From assembly GCF_030272695.1 (NCBI RefSeq), contig NZ_JARFYN010000003.1, positions 145,524 to 209,523 of the forward strand: 64,000 nucleotides of DNA, given 5' to 3'. Shown in pieces: positions 47,836-58,325 of this stretch. Made by a program: the position numbers and the translations under genes. Below the pieces are notes generated by a model that saw nothing but the letters and a program-made list of their open reading frames with translations, was not told the origin of the DNA and did no database searches. Each line of letters begins with the position of its first letter. Position 1 is the first letter of the stretch. This DNA is from Martinezella calliandrae (GTDB taxonomy: Bacteria > Pseudomonadota > Alphaproteobacteria > Rhizobiales > Rhizobiaceae).

Positions 47836-48939
47836 ATGACACGTGATATCGTCTCTGAAATCAGCCCCAAGCCTGGCGACCGCATTGACGATCTCTCGAC
47901 CCCGCGCCCGATCATCGACGAAGACCGCATGACGGCGAATATCACGCGCGTGCAATCCTATATGGACGCGCACGGGCTCAACTTCCGGCCACATATCAAG
48001 ACGCACAAAATTCCCGCGCTGGCGAGCGCCCAAGTGGCGGCAGGCGCCAAGGGGATCAATTGTCAGAAGATCACCGAAGCCGAAGTGTTTGCCGACGCCG
48101 GCTTCGAAGATATCCTCATCACTTTCAACATCATCGGTCCCGAAAAGCTCGTGCGCCTCGCAGCCCTGAACAATTGTATCGCCGGACTGAAAGTGGTCGC
48201 CGACAGCACCGCTACGGTCAATGGCTTGTCAGCCCATTTCGCGACCGGCAAAGCTCTCACCGTGCTGGTTGAGTGCGATACCGGCGGCGGGCGCTGCGGC
48301 GTGCAATTGCCGCAAGAGGCAGCTGCACTGGCCAGACACATTGTCGGCAAGCGCGGCCTGACTTTCGGCGGCCTGATGACCTATCCGAAGCCGAACAGCG
48401 CCGCCGCCATACAAGCCTTTCTGGCGGAGACCATCACTCTTCTGAAGCGTGACGGCATCGAATGCCCGATCGTCAGTAGCGGCGGCACGCCGAGCCTTTA
48501 CGAGGCGCATCTGGTTACGGCGGCTAACGAGCACCGTGCCGGGACCTATATCTATAATGATCGCTCCATGGTGCGCGCAGGCCATTGCGGCGAGGACGAT
48601 TGCGCCATGCACATCCTTGCGACCGTCGTCTCGTGTCCCACGCCGGACCGCGCCGTCATCGATGCAGGTTCTAAGGCACTAACCTCGGACCTTCTCGGCT
48701 TTTCAGACTATGGCGCCGTGGTCGGCTATCCGGAAGCCGTCATCACAAACCTCTCGGAAGAGCATGGGGTGATCGACCTTTCGAAATGCAGCGGGTCGCG
48801 TCCAGCGATCGGCGACAAGATCCTCATCATCCCCAACCACACCTGCGTCGTCTCCAACCTCTTCGACCGCATGGTGTTTCACCGCGACGGCATCGTGACC
48901 CGCGTTGAGGATGTCGCCGCACGCGGGCTGGTCTGGTAG
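47836..48939 (+). CDS. DSD1 / D-threonine aldolase-like PLP enzyme
   Basis: A 367-residue fold-type III PLP enzyme. The PLP lysine is in FRPHIKTHKIPALA, and the C-terminal metal-binding pair is in PNHTCVVSNLFD (His-x-Cys, as in D-serine dehydratase). Family members remove or cleave D-threonine, D-serine or D-threo-3-hydroxyaspartate; the choice cannot be read from the sequence. A GGGAG lies ten bases before the ATG at 47836, immediately after the M81 gene. If it acts as a dehydratase it would release enamines, the known substrate type of RidA. Confidence 0.85.
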   Translation: MTRDIVSEISPKPGDRIDDLSTPRPIIDEDRMTANITRVQSYMDAHGLNFRPHIKTHKIPALASAQVAAGAKGINCQKITEAEVFADAGFEDILITFNIIGPEKLVRLAALNNCIAGLKVVADSTATVNGLSAHFATGKALTVLVECDTGGGRCGVQLPQEAAALARHIVGKRGLTFGGLMTYPKPNSAAAIQAFLAETITLLKRDGIECPIVSSGGTPSLYEAHLVTAANEHRAGTYIYNDRSMVRAGHCGEDDCAMHILATVVSCPTPDRAVIDAGSKALTSDLLGFSDYGAVVGYPEAVITNLSEEHGVIDLSKCSGSRPAIGDKILIIPNHTCVVSNLFDRMVFHRDGIVTRVEDVAARGLVW

Positions 48940-49024
48940 GTCACGACCATCCTTTCTCCCCTTGGAGAGAAGGTGCCAGAAGGGCTGATGAGGGGCGGCG
49001 CTTTAGCGCCCCGTCAAATCTGCG

Positions 49025-50182
<1,158 letters not shown>

Positions 50183-50267
50183 AAATCTGTCTCCGCGCGG
50201 CGCCGCCATAAGGCGGGCGGGGCTCAAAAGGCCGCGCGCATTGCGCGCGGCCCGGCGATTTGCAGGC

Positions 50268-51497
50268 CTATTTATACTGCTCGAGATCCACGGCTGCCTT
50301 CTGCAAGGCATCCGCCGGCTGGGCCTTGCCGGTCACAACGGACTGGACCATCTCGATCATGACATTCTGGAAGCCCTTATAATCCTTGAACAGCGGCTCA
50401 GGGCCACCGTAGCTGATGCCGTCGATGAACGGCTTCCAGAAGGGATCCTTCTTCTCGAACTCGTCGACCAACGGAGACGGACGCAGAGGCGTCAGGCCGG
50501 CGCCGCCTTGAAGTTCATATTCGGCCTGCGGACCGGGAGAGGTGATGAACTTCGCGAACTCGATCGCCTTGTCCTCAACGCCAGTGCCTTTGAAAACAGC
50601 AAGACTATCGGTGATGAGCAGCGTGCCCTGGCCCTTGGCCGAAGGACCGAGCGGGAGCGGTGCGACGCCCCAGTTGATCTTCGTATCCTTCAGGCGATAG
50701 GCAGCGCCCGATCCAGCCTGGAGCATGCCGACCTTGCCGTCCAGAAAGATAGCGCGCATTTCGTTCTGCTCATAAGCCGTGGCGCCTTCGACGGAATAGG
50801 GGGTGATATCCTTATAGGCCTGAAGGGCCGCCAGCACTTCCGGGCTATCGAGGACGATCTTGTCACCGTCGATCACCTTGCCGTTGTTCGTGTAAACCCA
50901 GTGCAGGAACTGGTGCATTGTGTTGTCGAACGTCTTGGCCGATAAGCCGTAGCCGGGAATTCCGGTCTTTTCCTTGATCACCTTGGCGTCAGCGATTTCC
51001 TCGGCCCAGGTGGTCGGCGGCTTTTCCGGATCGAGACCCGCCTGCTTGAAGAGGTCCTTGTTCCAATAAAGCGCTTTGGTCGAGAAGGCGATCGGCACGC
51101 CCCACTGCTGTCCGTCGGAGGTTACGGTATCGACAATATTCGGATAGTAGCTCTTCTTTTCCTCATCCGTCATCGGGATCGGAACGATGAGATCGTTTTC
51201 CGCGAACTGCTTCAGCGTACGCGAGCCGACATAGGCCATGGCGACCGGGGTACCGGCCGCAGCCAGCGTCGTTGCCTTGTCCTGGCACTGCTCCCAGCCG
51301 ACGACTTCCGGCTTCACTGCCCAGCCCGGATTCTTGTCTTCCCATTGCTTGATATATTTCACATGGATGGGATCGATGCTGTCGCCGCAATAGATCCAGT
51401 TGATTTCCTTGTCGGCGGCTTGGGCATTCACGGCGCCAAGCGCGGTGGAGCCGAGCAAAGCAAAGGCAAGCAGCCCCGTTTTGAATTGGAATTTCAC
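50268..51497 (-). CDS. Carbohydrate ABC transporter substrate-binding protein
   Basis: A 409-residue periplasmic binding protein: a signal peptide (about 1-27, ending in VNAQAAD) and two lobes with sugar-binding aromatics ([28 protein letters not shown]). It is typical of family 1 binding proteins for oligosaccharides or sugar derivatives. It lies between the permease genes (51532-53270) and the ATPase in one minus-strand operon. No close substrate can be assigned from the sequence. Confidence 0.9.
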   Translation of the reverse strand: MKFQFKTGLLAFALLGSTALGAVNAQAADKEINWIYCGDSIDPIHVKYIKQWEDKNPGWAVKPEVVGWEQCQDKATTLAAAGTPVAMAYVGSRTLKQFAENDLIVPIPMTDEEKKSYYPNIVDTVTSDGQQWGVPIAFSTKALYWNKDLFKQAGLDPEKPPTTWAEEIADAKVIKEKTGIPGYGLSAKTFDNTMHQFLHWVYTNNGKVIDGDKIVLDSPEVLAALQAYKDITPYSVEGATAYEQNEMRAIFLDGKVGMLQAGSGAAYRLKDTKINWGVAPLPLGPSAKGQGTLLITDSLAVFKGTGVEDKAIEFAKFITSPGPQAEYELQGGAGLTPLRPSPLVDEFEKKDPFWKPFIDGISYGGPEPLFKDYKGFQNVMIEMVQSVVTGKAQPADALQKAAVDLEQYK

Positions 51498-51531
51498 GTT
51501 TAAGCTCCCGTTCTCTGGTGGTTAATTGATT

Positions 51532-52389
51532 TTATTGCTTCACCGCGCCAGCAGTCAGACCGCTGACGAGATACCGTTGCAGGAAGAAGATCACGACCAG
51601 GGCCGGCGCGATGCCTACGAAGCTTGCCGCCATGAGTTCGTTCCAGACTACCTCTTGCCGGCCGAAATAAGCGAACAACCCAACCGGCAGCGGCATGTAT
51701 TCGGACTTGGAATTGAAGGTGAGCGCATAGATGAATTGCTGCGCGTAGGCGCCGATGAAAGTGGTAATGGCGACGACGGTGATGCCTGGCATGGCGATCG
51801 GCAGGATGACGCGGCGCAACGTATAGAAATGGCTGGCGCCATCGACAAAGGCCGCCTCGTCGAGCTCCTTCGGAATGCGCATCATATAGGTACGCAGCAA
51901 CCAGATGGCGGAGGGAATGAGGAAGGCGACACCCGGCACGATCATCGCAAAATAAGTGTTGAGCACGCCCATGCTGCGCATCAGCCGGAAAAGCGGAATC
52001 AGCAACACGGCACCGGAAAACATGTTGACTGCCAGGAAGGCGCCGAGCAGCACGCCGCTGCCCCTGAAATCGAAGCGGGCGAAGGCATAGGCGGCCGGCA
52101 CGACGAGCACCAGCACAACCGCCGTGACGATAGTGGAAATGAAGAAGGAATTGAAGATATAGCGGCCGAAGCCCGGCACGCTGATCCACATGGTGCGGTA
52201 GGCTTCGAAGGAGCCGTTTTCCGGCCAGAAGCGATAAGGCGACGAAAAAAGCAGTGAGAGCGGCTTCAACGACACCAGGAAGCCCTCGACGAAGGGCGCC
52301 AATACGAAGGTCAGGAACACCAGGATGCCGGCATAGATGCCGATCAATTCGTACCATTTGTAGCGGTTGATCATCGCCGGATGGCTCAT
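51532..52389 (-). CDS. Sugar ABC transporter permease (MalG-like)
   Basis: A 285-residue inner-membrane permease with six hydrophobic segments and the EAA loop ELDEAAFVDGASHFYTLRRV that docks on the ATPase. It overlaps the partner permease by four bases and is followed by the binding-protein gene after 34 bases. It forms the translocation pore with the MalF-like partner. Confidence 0.9.
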   Translation of the reverse strand: MSHPAMINRYKWYELIGIYAGILVFLTFVLAPFVEGFLVSLKPLSLLFSSPYRFWPENGSFEAYRTMWISVPGFGRYIFNSFFISTIVTAVVLVLVVPAAYAFARFDFRGSGVLLGAFLAVNMFSGAVLLIPLFRLMRSMGVLNTYFAMIVPGVAFLIPSAIWLLRTYMMRIPKELDEAAFVDGASHFYTLRRVILPIAMPGITVVAITTFIGAYAQQFIYALTFNSKSEYMPLPVGLFAYFGRQEVVWNELMAASFVGIAPALVVIFFLQRYLVSGLTAGAVKQ

Positions 52390-53270
52390 CGGTTATCCCC
52401 CGTGGCAAAGCGACTGGTGGTGCGAAAATAGGCGAGGCAGAACAGCGACAGGAAAATGCAAATCAACACCGCGCGAGCCGCACCCTCGCCATACTTGTAA
52501 GAGCCGATCGCGGTGCGATAGGTATCGATGATCATTGTCGTCGTCTCGCCGTCCGGGCCGCCGCGCGTCAGGATCCAGATGATGTCGAAGGAATTGAAGG
52601 TGGCGATCAGCGACAGCATCGACATGGTGATCAGCGACGGCACCAGGAGCGGCAGTGTGATGCGGCGAAAGCGATAGGCCCGTCCAGCACCATCTGTCCA
52701 CGCGGCCTCATAAAGATCCTGTGGGATCGCCTGCATGGCGGCGAGCATATAGAGCGTCACCAACGGCACGCCGATCCATACGTCGGTGATGATCGTCGCC
52801 CAGAAGGCCGTGCTGCCATAAGCCAAAAAAGCAACCGGACCGCTGACGAGGCCAAGATTCTGCAGGACGCCGGAAATCATGCCGAACTGGCCGTTATACA
52901 TCCAGCCCCACATGAAGATACCGATCGCCATCGGCACGATCCAGGGCGGCATGGTCAGCACCCGAAAGAGCGAGCGACCGGGGACCGCCGAATTCAGCAT
53001 CATCGCCCCGAAAGTGCCGATGATCATTTTGATCGACACCGAAAAGAACGTCCAGACGAAGGTCCGGATGATCACCGAGGCGAAAGTGGCGTTGAAAATC
53101 TTCTCATAGTTGTCGAAGCCGACCCAGTTCGTCACCTTCTTCAGCGAGGCGTCGGTGAAGGATAGGATAACGGTGTCGATCAAAGGATAGGCGACGATGA
53201 CGACGACATAGAGAACGGCCGGAAGAAGCAGGATCCAGGCGAAGATGACTGTGCTTCGGTGAACACCCAT
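52386..53270 (-). CDS. Sugar ABC transporter permease (MalF-like)
   Basis: A 294-residue permease with six hydrophobic segments. The EAA loop reads DLYEAAWTDGAGRAYRFRRI. It overlaps its MalG-like partner by four bases and starts 13 bases downstream of the Gfo/Idh gene, so all belong to one operon. Confidence 0.9.
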   Translation of the reverse strand: MGVHRSTVIFAWILLLPAVLYVVVIVAYPLIDTVILSFTDASLKKVTNWVGFDNYEKIFNATFASVIIRTFVWTFFSVSIKMIIGTFGAMMLNSAVPGRSLFRVLTMPPWIVPMAIGIFMWGWMYNGQFGMISGVLQNLGLVSGPVAFLAYGSTAFWATIITDVWIGVPLVTLYMLAAMQAIPQDLYEAAWTDGAGRAYRFRRITLPLLVPSLITMSMLSLIATFNSFDIIWILTRGGPDGETTTMIIDTYRTAIGSYKYGEGAARAVLICIFLSLFCLAYFRTTSRFATGDNR

Positions 53271-53283
53271 CTTGCGCCTCCCT

Positions 53284-54444
53284 CTAAGCGGCTCGCGATT
53301 GCAGCGCTTCGTCGAACCTGTCCCAGATCGGGCGCAGGTCCACGACCGCCCTCTTCATTCGCGCCTCATCCATAGACAGTGCCAAGATGCCGGCTTCCAG
53401 CGCGTTCAGGGTCGACACCGGCAAATCCTGACCTGACTTTACGTGTGCTATGACATCGGCAGCCATCTGTTCGTCGGCGCCGTAATGCTGGGAAAGCGCC
53501 GTCTGTGTCGCGTATTTCTTCTCGATCACCCTATTGCCCGTCAGCATTTCATGAACATTGAGGTAGCCGCGAATAAAATCGCCCTCAGCCATGCCCCGCG
53601 AACCCATGATGGCGAAACGACGGAATTGGTCTGGCACGTTCAGATTGGTGTGAAAATTCATACCGACGCCATTGGCATATTCGATGATTGCGACCTGATA
53701 ATCGATGATGTCGCCATCGCTGTCGAAAACCTTGTCCGAGCCCATCCAACCGCTGGGCTTGCGATGGAATAGTTCAAGGTCGTTGATCCCTTCCCTGGCG
53801 GGATCGTTTGCCGGAATGAAGCTCTTTCGGCCGCCAAAGCTCGCGACCCGCTCCGGACGCGCTCCGACCACCCCATTGTAGAGATCGAGGTCATGGCAAC
53901 ATTTCTCCAGCATGAAACTGCCAGAATAGTGCTCGTAACGGCGCCAATCACGCATGAAGAAAGCACCATGGTAGGGCTCAATGTGCTCGGCGGCTTCGAT
54001 CGAAACGACGTGACCCAGCTTTCCCGCGGCCTGCGCGGCCAGGAGATCGCGGTACATCGGCGAATAACGCAGCACGAGGCCAACCATCAGCCGCTCGTGA
54101 CCATATGTGGCCATCAGATGCGCGAGCTCAATGCTTTGCTCAATGGTCGAGACGATCGGCTTCTCGCAGAAGATCTTCAGGCCGGCCTCAAGCCCGAGAC
54201 GAATGTGATCGAGATGCATATGATTTGGCGAGCCGATCATCAGCAGGTCGAGCTTTTCGCTGGCGATCAGGTCCTGGGGAGAAGCATAGGCCTTGCCGGC
54301 CGAAATACCCTTTTCGATCAGGCCGGGCAGGCCCGCTGGCTCCGGATCGACATAGCCCGCGATCTCGAAGCTGTCATGGATCGCTTTGAAAACATAGCCT
54401 AGGTACCCCAGACGGAATCCGAGGCCAATAATCCCCACTCGCAT
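53284..54444 (-). CDS. Gfo/Idh/MocA family oxidoreductase
   Basis: A 386-residue NAD(P)-dependent sugar dehydrogenase-like protein. The Rossmann motif is GIIGLGFRLGYLG, the EKP motif is IFCEKPIVS, and the catalytic region is LEKCCHDLDLYN, with Lys-x-x-His-Asp-like spacing. The ATG at 54444 begins MRVGIIG; the longer frame to 54522 covers the promoter region. It heads the ABC transporter operon and is preceded by two ATTTATTTTC repeats. It probably oxidises the imported sugar. Confidence 0.87.
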   Translation of the reverse strand: MRVGIIGLGFRLGYLGYVFKAIHDSFEIAGYVDPEPAGLPGLIEKGISAGKAYASPQDLIASEKLDLLMIGSPNHMHLDHIRLGLEAGLKIFCEKPIVSTIEQSIELAHLMATYGHERLMVGLVLRYSPMYRDLLAAQAAGKLGHVVSIEAAEHIEPYHGAFFMRDWRRYEHYSGSFMLEKCCHDLDLYNGVVGARPERVASFGGRKSFIPANDPAREGINDLELFHRKPSGWMGSDKVFDSDGDIIDYQVAIIEYANGVGMNFHTNLNVPDQFRRFAIMGSRGMAEGDFIRGYLNVHEMLTGNRVIEKKYATQTALSQHYGADEQMAADVIAHVKSGQDLPVSTLNALEAGILALSMDEARMKRAVVDLRPIWDRFDEALQSRAA

Positions 54445-54466
54445 ACCGGTATCGTTCCCACTACGT

Positions 54467-54551
54467 AATTTATTTTCGTCAGCTTGAGGCAATTTTTCGC
54501 ATTCGTCAACGAGCTTCGGCAAAATAGTCGAATATATGAAATTTATTTTCA
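54467..54551 (-). promoter_or_regulatory. Promoter region of the ABC operon with repeated operator-like motif
   Basis: The 11-base string AATTTATTTTC occurs at 54467-54477 and again at 54540-54550. The second copy lies within the inverted repeat TGAAA-N5-TTTCA at 54537-54551. They are 22 and 93 bases upstream of the Gfo/Idh start. Similar arms occur in the ridA divergent promoter (45818-45831). Confidence 0.45.
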
Positions 54552-54633
54552 GAGTGACGCATGACGACGCTTCCAGGTAGGCCTTTTGGGATCCGGGCTC
54601 TTCGTCGCTTGATTTCTGTAAGTATCGCCGCGC

Positions 54634-54966
54634 TTATCTGTTCGGGCCGTTATATTGCCAATATTGATAGTTCGGCTTGCTGCTGCCTTCGGAGATGACG
54701 CCGTTCTGTTCGCAGATATAGCCGAGCCGCGGCATATTGCGATAGAAGATGCCGTCGTGGAAGCCACGTATCCGCATGGTGGTCGTGCGGCACTCAAATT
54801 TTTCGTCGGCTGCCATCTTCGGCTCGGTCACGCCTGGAAGGTCTTTGTAGGGATAGACCGGGCGGACATAGGGCTTAGGAAGCACCGGATTGCCTGCAAA
54901 ACTCTGTGTGGGCAAGACGCATGCGAGAAGCAACGCGGCAATGACGATTTTCGGTCTGGTCCACAT
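54634..54966 (-). CDS. Small secreted protein of unknown function
   Basis: A 110-residue protein: a signal peptide (VIAALLLACVLPTQSFAG), then a Pro/Tyr-rich segment (PKPYVRPVYPYKDLPG) and a domain with two cysteines (EKFECRTTTMRIR, RLGYICEQNG) likely to form a disulfide. No named family is recognised. It is divergent from the GT25 gene. Confidence 0.65.
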   Translation of the reverse strand: MWTRPKIVIAALLLACVLPTQSFAGNPVLPKPYVRPVYPYKDLPGVTEPKMAADEKFECRTTTMRIRGFHDGIFYRNMPRLGYICEQNGVISEGSSKPNYQYWQYNGPNR

Positions 54967-55027
54967 GGATTCTTAGGGTCCTTCCGACGCGAGCGCAACG
55001 ATGATGCGTCGCATATTCCAGATATAA

Positions 55028-55048
55028 TGGCGCTCGCGCAGAGCGCCA
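55028..55048. repeat. Perfect short palindrome in the promoter region
   Basis: TGGCGCTC (55028-55035) is followed after five bases by its exact inverse complement (55041-55048). It is in the 291 bp region between the secreted protein gene and the GT25 gene. It could be an operator or a hairpin. No other gene is seen in this gap. Confidence 0.5.
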
Positions 55049-55257
55049 ACAGAAGCGTCGGAAAATCACGCTCTAAAACGGATGGCGCCGCAAACGCCAA
55101 TCTGTTCACAGTAAATTACGCTAACGAAAAGGCTTTTACTTGAGCGTACATTGCAAGCGTGCAATCTGAGTTTGCGAAAAGTAAGAAGCTTGTTATATAT
55201 TAGCGGCGCTATCGCCCTGGTTTATCGTCGTCGGAATTTCAATTTGTGGGAGTAAAG

Positions 55258-56097
55258 GTGATTCTCGAGCGGGCTGATCGGATCATCCAATGCGCGGAGA
55301 TACCTAGCGCCGACATTCTGGCACTGCATGTCCGCATTTACGTCATCAATCTCGACCGCTCGCCCGAGCGCTGGGAAAGATTGCGTGGGCAGGCTGCCCA
55401 ATATGGGCTCAGCGTCACTCGAATTCCCGCCATTGATGGCAGCGCGATTCCGGAAAGCGACCGTGTCGATTTCCATCCGCGGCAATTCGTCTATCATAAC
55501 GGGCGCAAATTGTTGTCGGGCGAGTATGGCTGCTATCGCAGCCATCTGCTTGCGTTAGAGCAATTTGTCGCAAGTGGCGACAAAATGGCGATCATCATGG
55601 AGGATGACGTCGAGCTCAACCATCGGCTGATACCGCGGGCACTCGCCGCCATGGATAGTGTCTGTGGTGCGCGTTTAGTGAAGCTCGTCAATCACCGTCT
55701 GGTCGGCTTCAAGCCGCTATCCGAAACCGCCGAAAAAGACGTTGTCGGCCGCTGCATGCACGGGCCGCAGGGGTCGGCCGCGTGCTATATCGTCAACCGC
55801 AAAGCTGCGAAGAGGCTGCTGGTCTCACTGAAACCGATGCTTCTTCCTTACGATGTAGCGCTTGAGCGTGGCTGGTCGACAGGGGTCGAAACCTTCGCCA
55901 CTCTTGAAAACCTGGCGGATTTCAGTCCATTCCGCGCCGATACGACGATCGGCAAGCGCGCACACTACCGCGCCGCGAAGCGGCATTTTCTGCTGCGGGC
56001 CACGGCGCACTGGTTCCGCACTTGCGATCAGCTCCGTCGCTGGGCCTATGCTGTGAAGGCCAAACCCCAGTCGGTCGTAGGGAGCGCCGAAGGCTGA
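55258..56097 (+). CDS. Glycosyltransferase family 25 (LPS/LOS type)
   Basis: A 279-residue cytoplasmic glycosyltransferase. It has the GT25 opening IYVINLDRSPERWERL, the middle ISGEYGCYRSHLLALE-like region, and the acidic metal-binding motif IIMEDDVELN. Family members add galactose or related sugars to lipopolysaccharide or other surface glycans. The GTG at 55258 has GGAG five bases upstream and is chosen over the GTG at 55246. It opens the surface polysaccharide locus. Confidence 0.85.
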   Translation: MILERADRIIQCAEIPSADILALHVRIYVINLDRSPERWERLRGQAAQYGLSVTRIPAIDGSAIPESDRVDFHPRQFVYHNGRKLLSGEYGCYRSHLLALEQFVASGDKMAIIMEDDVELNHRLIPRALAAMDSVCGARLVKLVNHRLVGFKPLSETAEKDVVGRCMHGPQGSAACYIVNRKAAKRLLVSLKPMLLPYDVALERGWSTGVETFATLENLADFSPFRADTTIGKRAHYRAAKRHFLLRATAHWFRTCDQLRRWAYAVKAKPQSVVGSAEG

Positions 56098-56127
56098 GGC
56101 GTTCGGCTTAATGGAATTGCCCTAAGG

Positions 56128-58110
56128 CTACAGCCCCGCAACACTACCGAAATTCGGCGTATCAACGATGAGATCCACCTCGCGCTCGCGGAAAACGAGG
56201 TCGACCACTTCACCGCTGGGCGTGTAACCGGACACGAGCTTCTGCAAGAGCGTTCTTGCAAGCGGTATATCATTTTCTTCGAGCGCGGCTTCGAGGGCTG
56301 CGAGCCTTTTTGACAGCTCCGCCCAGGGCAGGAAATCTTCCTTGGCTCGCATGATGCGCGGATGGCTCGTGGCCTGCGGATTGTCGCCGATCAGCAGCTC
56401 TTCGTAGAGCTTTTCGCCCGGCCTCAGGCCGGTGATCTCCAGTTCGATGTCCCCCTCCGGCTCGTCGTCATCCTTCACGGTCAGGCCAGACAATTCCACC
56501 ATGCGACGGGCGAGAGCGGCGATGCGCACCGGTTCGCCCATATCGAGCAGGAAGACGTCGCCACCGCCGGACATGGCGCCGGCCTGGATGACGAGCTGCG
56601 ATGCCTCGGGGATCGTCATGAAATAGCGGGTGATGTCCGGATGCGTCAGTGTGATCGGCCCGCCGTCGCGGATCTGCTGGCGGAAGAGCGGCACGACGGA
56701 GCCCGATGAGCCGAGCACGTTACCGAAACGCACCATGGCGAAATTCGTGCCGCCGGCACCGGGCTTGCGGTCCGCGTCCATGGCCTGAAGCACCATCTCC
56801 GCCAACCGCTTGCTGGCGCCCATGATATTGGTGGGACGCACGGCCTTGTCCGTGCTGATCAGCACGAAATCCTCGACGCCGCAGTCGCGCGCCGCCTCAG
56901 CGGTCGTCAGCGTTCCCAGCACATTGTTGCGAATGCCTTCAACGGGATTGTATTCGACGAGCGGTACATGCTTGTAGGCGGCAGCATGGTAGACCGTCTT
57001 CGGCCGCCATGCCTCCATAATCTGCCTGAGCCGCCGACCATCGCGGATGGACGCCAGAAATGGAATGATGCGGATATCGCCATCTCCGGCGGTTGCCGCC
57101 GATTTTTCCAGCTCGCCGTGAATAGCGTATAGCCCGAATTCATTCTGCTCCACCAGCAGCAGGCAGGACGGGCCGTTCTTCAGGATCTGGCGGCAGAGTT
57201 CGCTGCCGATAGAACCGCCAGCACCGGTCACCATCACAACCTTGCCACGGATGTTCTTATCGATTAGCCCTTGATCGGGCGCAATGACGTTGCGGCCGAG
57301 CAGGTCTTCGATATCGAGTTCGCGAAGGTCGGAGACAGCGACACGTCCCTGCGCAAGCGCCGTCAGGTCCGGCATGGTGCGCACGGTAACGCGGGCCTTG
57401 CGCATGTCTTCAAGGATCTCGTTGCGGCGCTGCCGCGTGGCGTTCGGCAGGGCAAGCAGCACGCCTCTGATCTCGCTCGATACGCTCAAGGCAGGCAAAT
57501 CGGCGGGATCGTAGATCGGCAGGCCGCCCATAATGCTGCCATGCAGATGCCTGTCGTCGTCGAGGTAACCAACCACATTGAGTTCGGCGCTGTTGGCGAG
57601 CGCGCCGGCGAGTTGCCGGCCGGAGGCGCCGGCGCCATAGATCAGCACCTTGGCGAGCTTGTTGCGGTTCAACAGCCGCTGATAGGCATTGCCAAGCCAG
57701 TAGCGCGTCCACATGCGCGACAGGCCGATGGCGATCAGCAGCAGCAGCGGCTGCAGGATGCCAACCGTACGCGGGACGCCGGGTACGCTGATCGCGGTAA
57801 AAATGGTCATGAAGGCAAGCGCGTAGATTGCCACCGCCTTGACCACCGTCATGAAGGCCGACATGCCCGCGTAGCGAAAAATTGCGCGATAAAGGCCAAG
57901 GACAATGAAGATCGGAATGGCGACGAGGAGCGAAACGATCGCCGGGAGCCACTCCACGCCCTCCAGAATCACCCAGTCATCCAAGCGGAGGCAATAGGCA
58001 AACCAGACGGTCAGCACGCACAGGCTGGAATCGACGATCAGCGCCAGTGCGCGTTTGGTCGAACGCGGTAGCGCCAGGAACGGTAGGACGAGCTTATCCG
58101 CGGGTACCAT
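56128..58110 (-). CDS. FlaA1/CapD-type nucleotide-sugar dehydratase/epimerase (membrane bound)
   Basis: A 660-residue protein. Four or five membrane helices occupy the N-terminus (about 15-130). A first nucleotide-binding CoA_binding-like domain has YGAGASGRQLAGAL. The catalytic SDR domain (about 290-560) has VTGAGGSIGSELCRQI and the active-site run TDKAVRPTNIMGASKR. It resembles WbpM/PglF enzymes, 4,6-dehydratases that make UDP-QuiNAc or bacillosamine precursors for surface glycans. Its partner Wzz-like gene is adjacent on the same strand. Confidence 0.92.
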   Translation of the reverse strand: MVPADKLVLPFLALPRSTKRALALIVDSSLCVLTVWFAYCLRLDDWVILEGVEWLPAIVSLLVAIPIFIVLGLYRAIFRYAGMSAFMTVVKAVAIYALAFMTIFTAISVPGVPRTVGILQPLLLLIAIGLSRMWTRYWLGNAYQRLLNRNKLAKVLIYGAGASGRQLAGALANSAELNVVGYLDDDRHLHGSIMGGLPIYDPADLPALSVSSEIRGVLLALPNATRQRRNEILEDMRKARVTVRTMPDLTALAQGRVAVSDLRELDIEDLLGRNVIAPDQGLIDKNIRGKVVMVTGAGGSIGSELCRQILKNGPSCLLLVEQNEFGLYAIHGELEKSAATAGDGDIRIIPFLASIRDGRRLRQIMEAWRPKTVYHAAAYKHVPLVEYNPVEGIRNNVLGTLTTAEAARDCGVEDFVLISTDKAVRPTNIMGASKRLAEMVLQAMDADRKPGAGGTNFAMVRFGNVLGSSGSVVPLFRQQIRDGGPITLTHPDITRYFMTIPEASQLVIQAGAMSGGGDVFLLDMGEPVRIAALARRMVELSGLTVKDDDEPEGDIELEITGLRPGEKLYEELLIGDNPQATSHPRIMRAKEDFLPWAELSKRLAALEAALEENDIPLARTLLQKLVSGYTPSGEVVDLVFREREVDLIVDTPNFGSVAGL

Positions 58111-58325
58111 GGGTCAGTTTCCCCTGGCGCCAGTCAACGGAATAGCATACCCCTTCTCTCGCATAAATTGTCCCACTACATATTACACGACACAGCATGA
58201 TTGTCTTTATGCATTCATTAGGAAAATGCAATCACTCTCTGCAGCCAATCGCTTTTAAAACAGCTGACGCGCAATTGCATCCCCGATCTTGAAAGAGCCA
58301 CCGACCGCACATGGGGCGGCCGGGA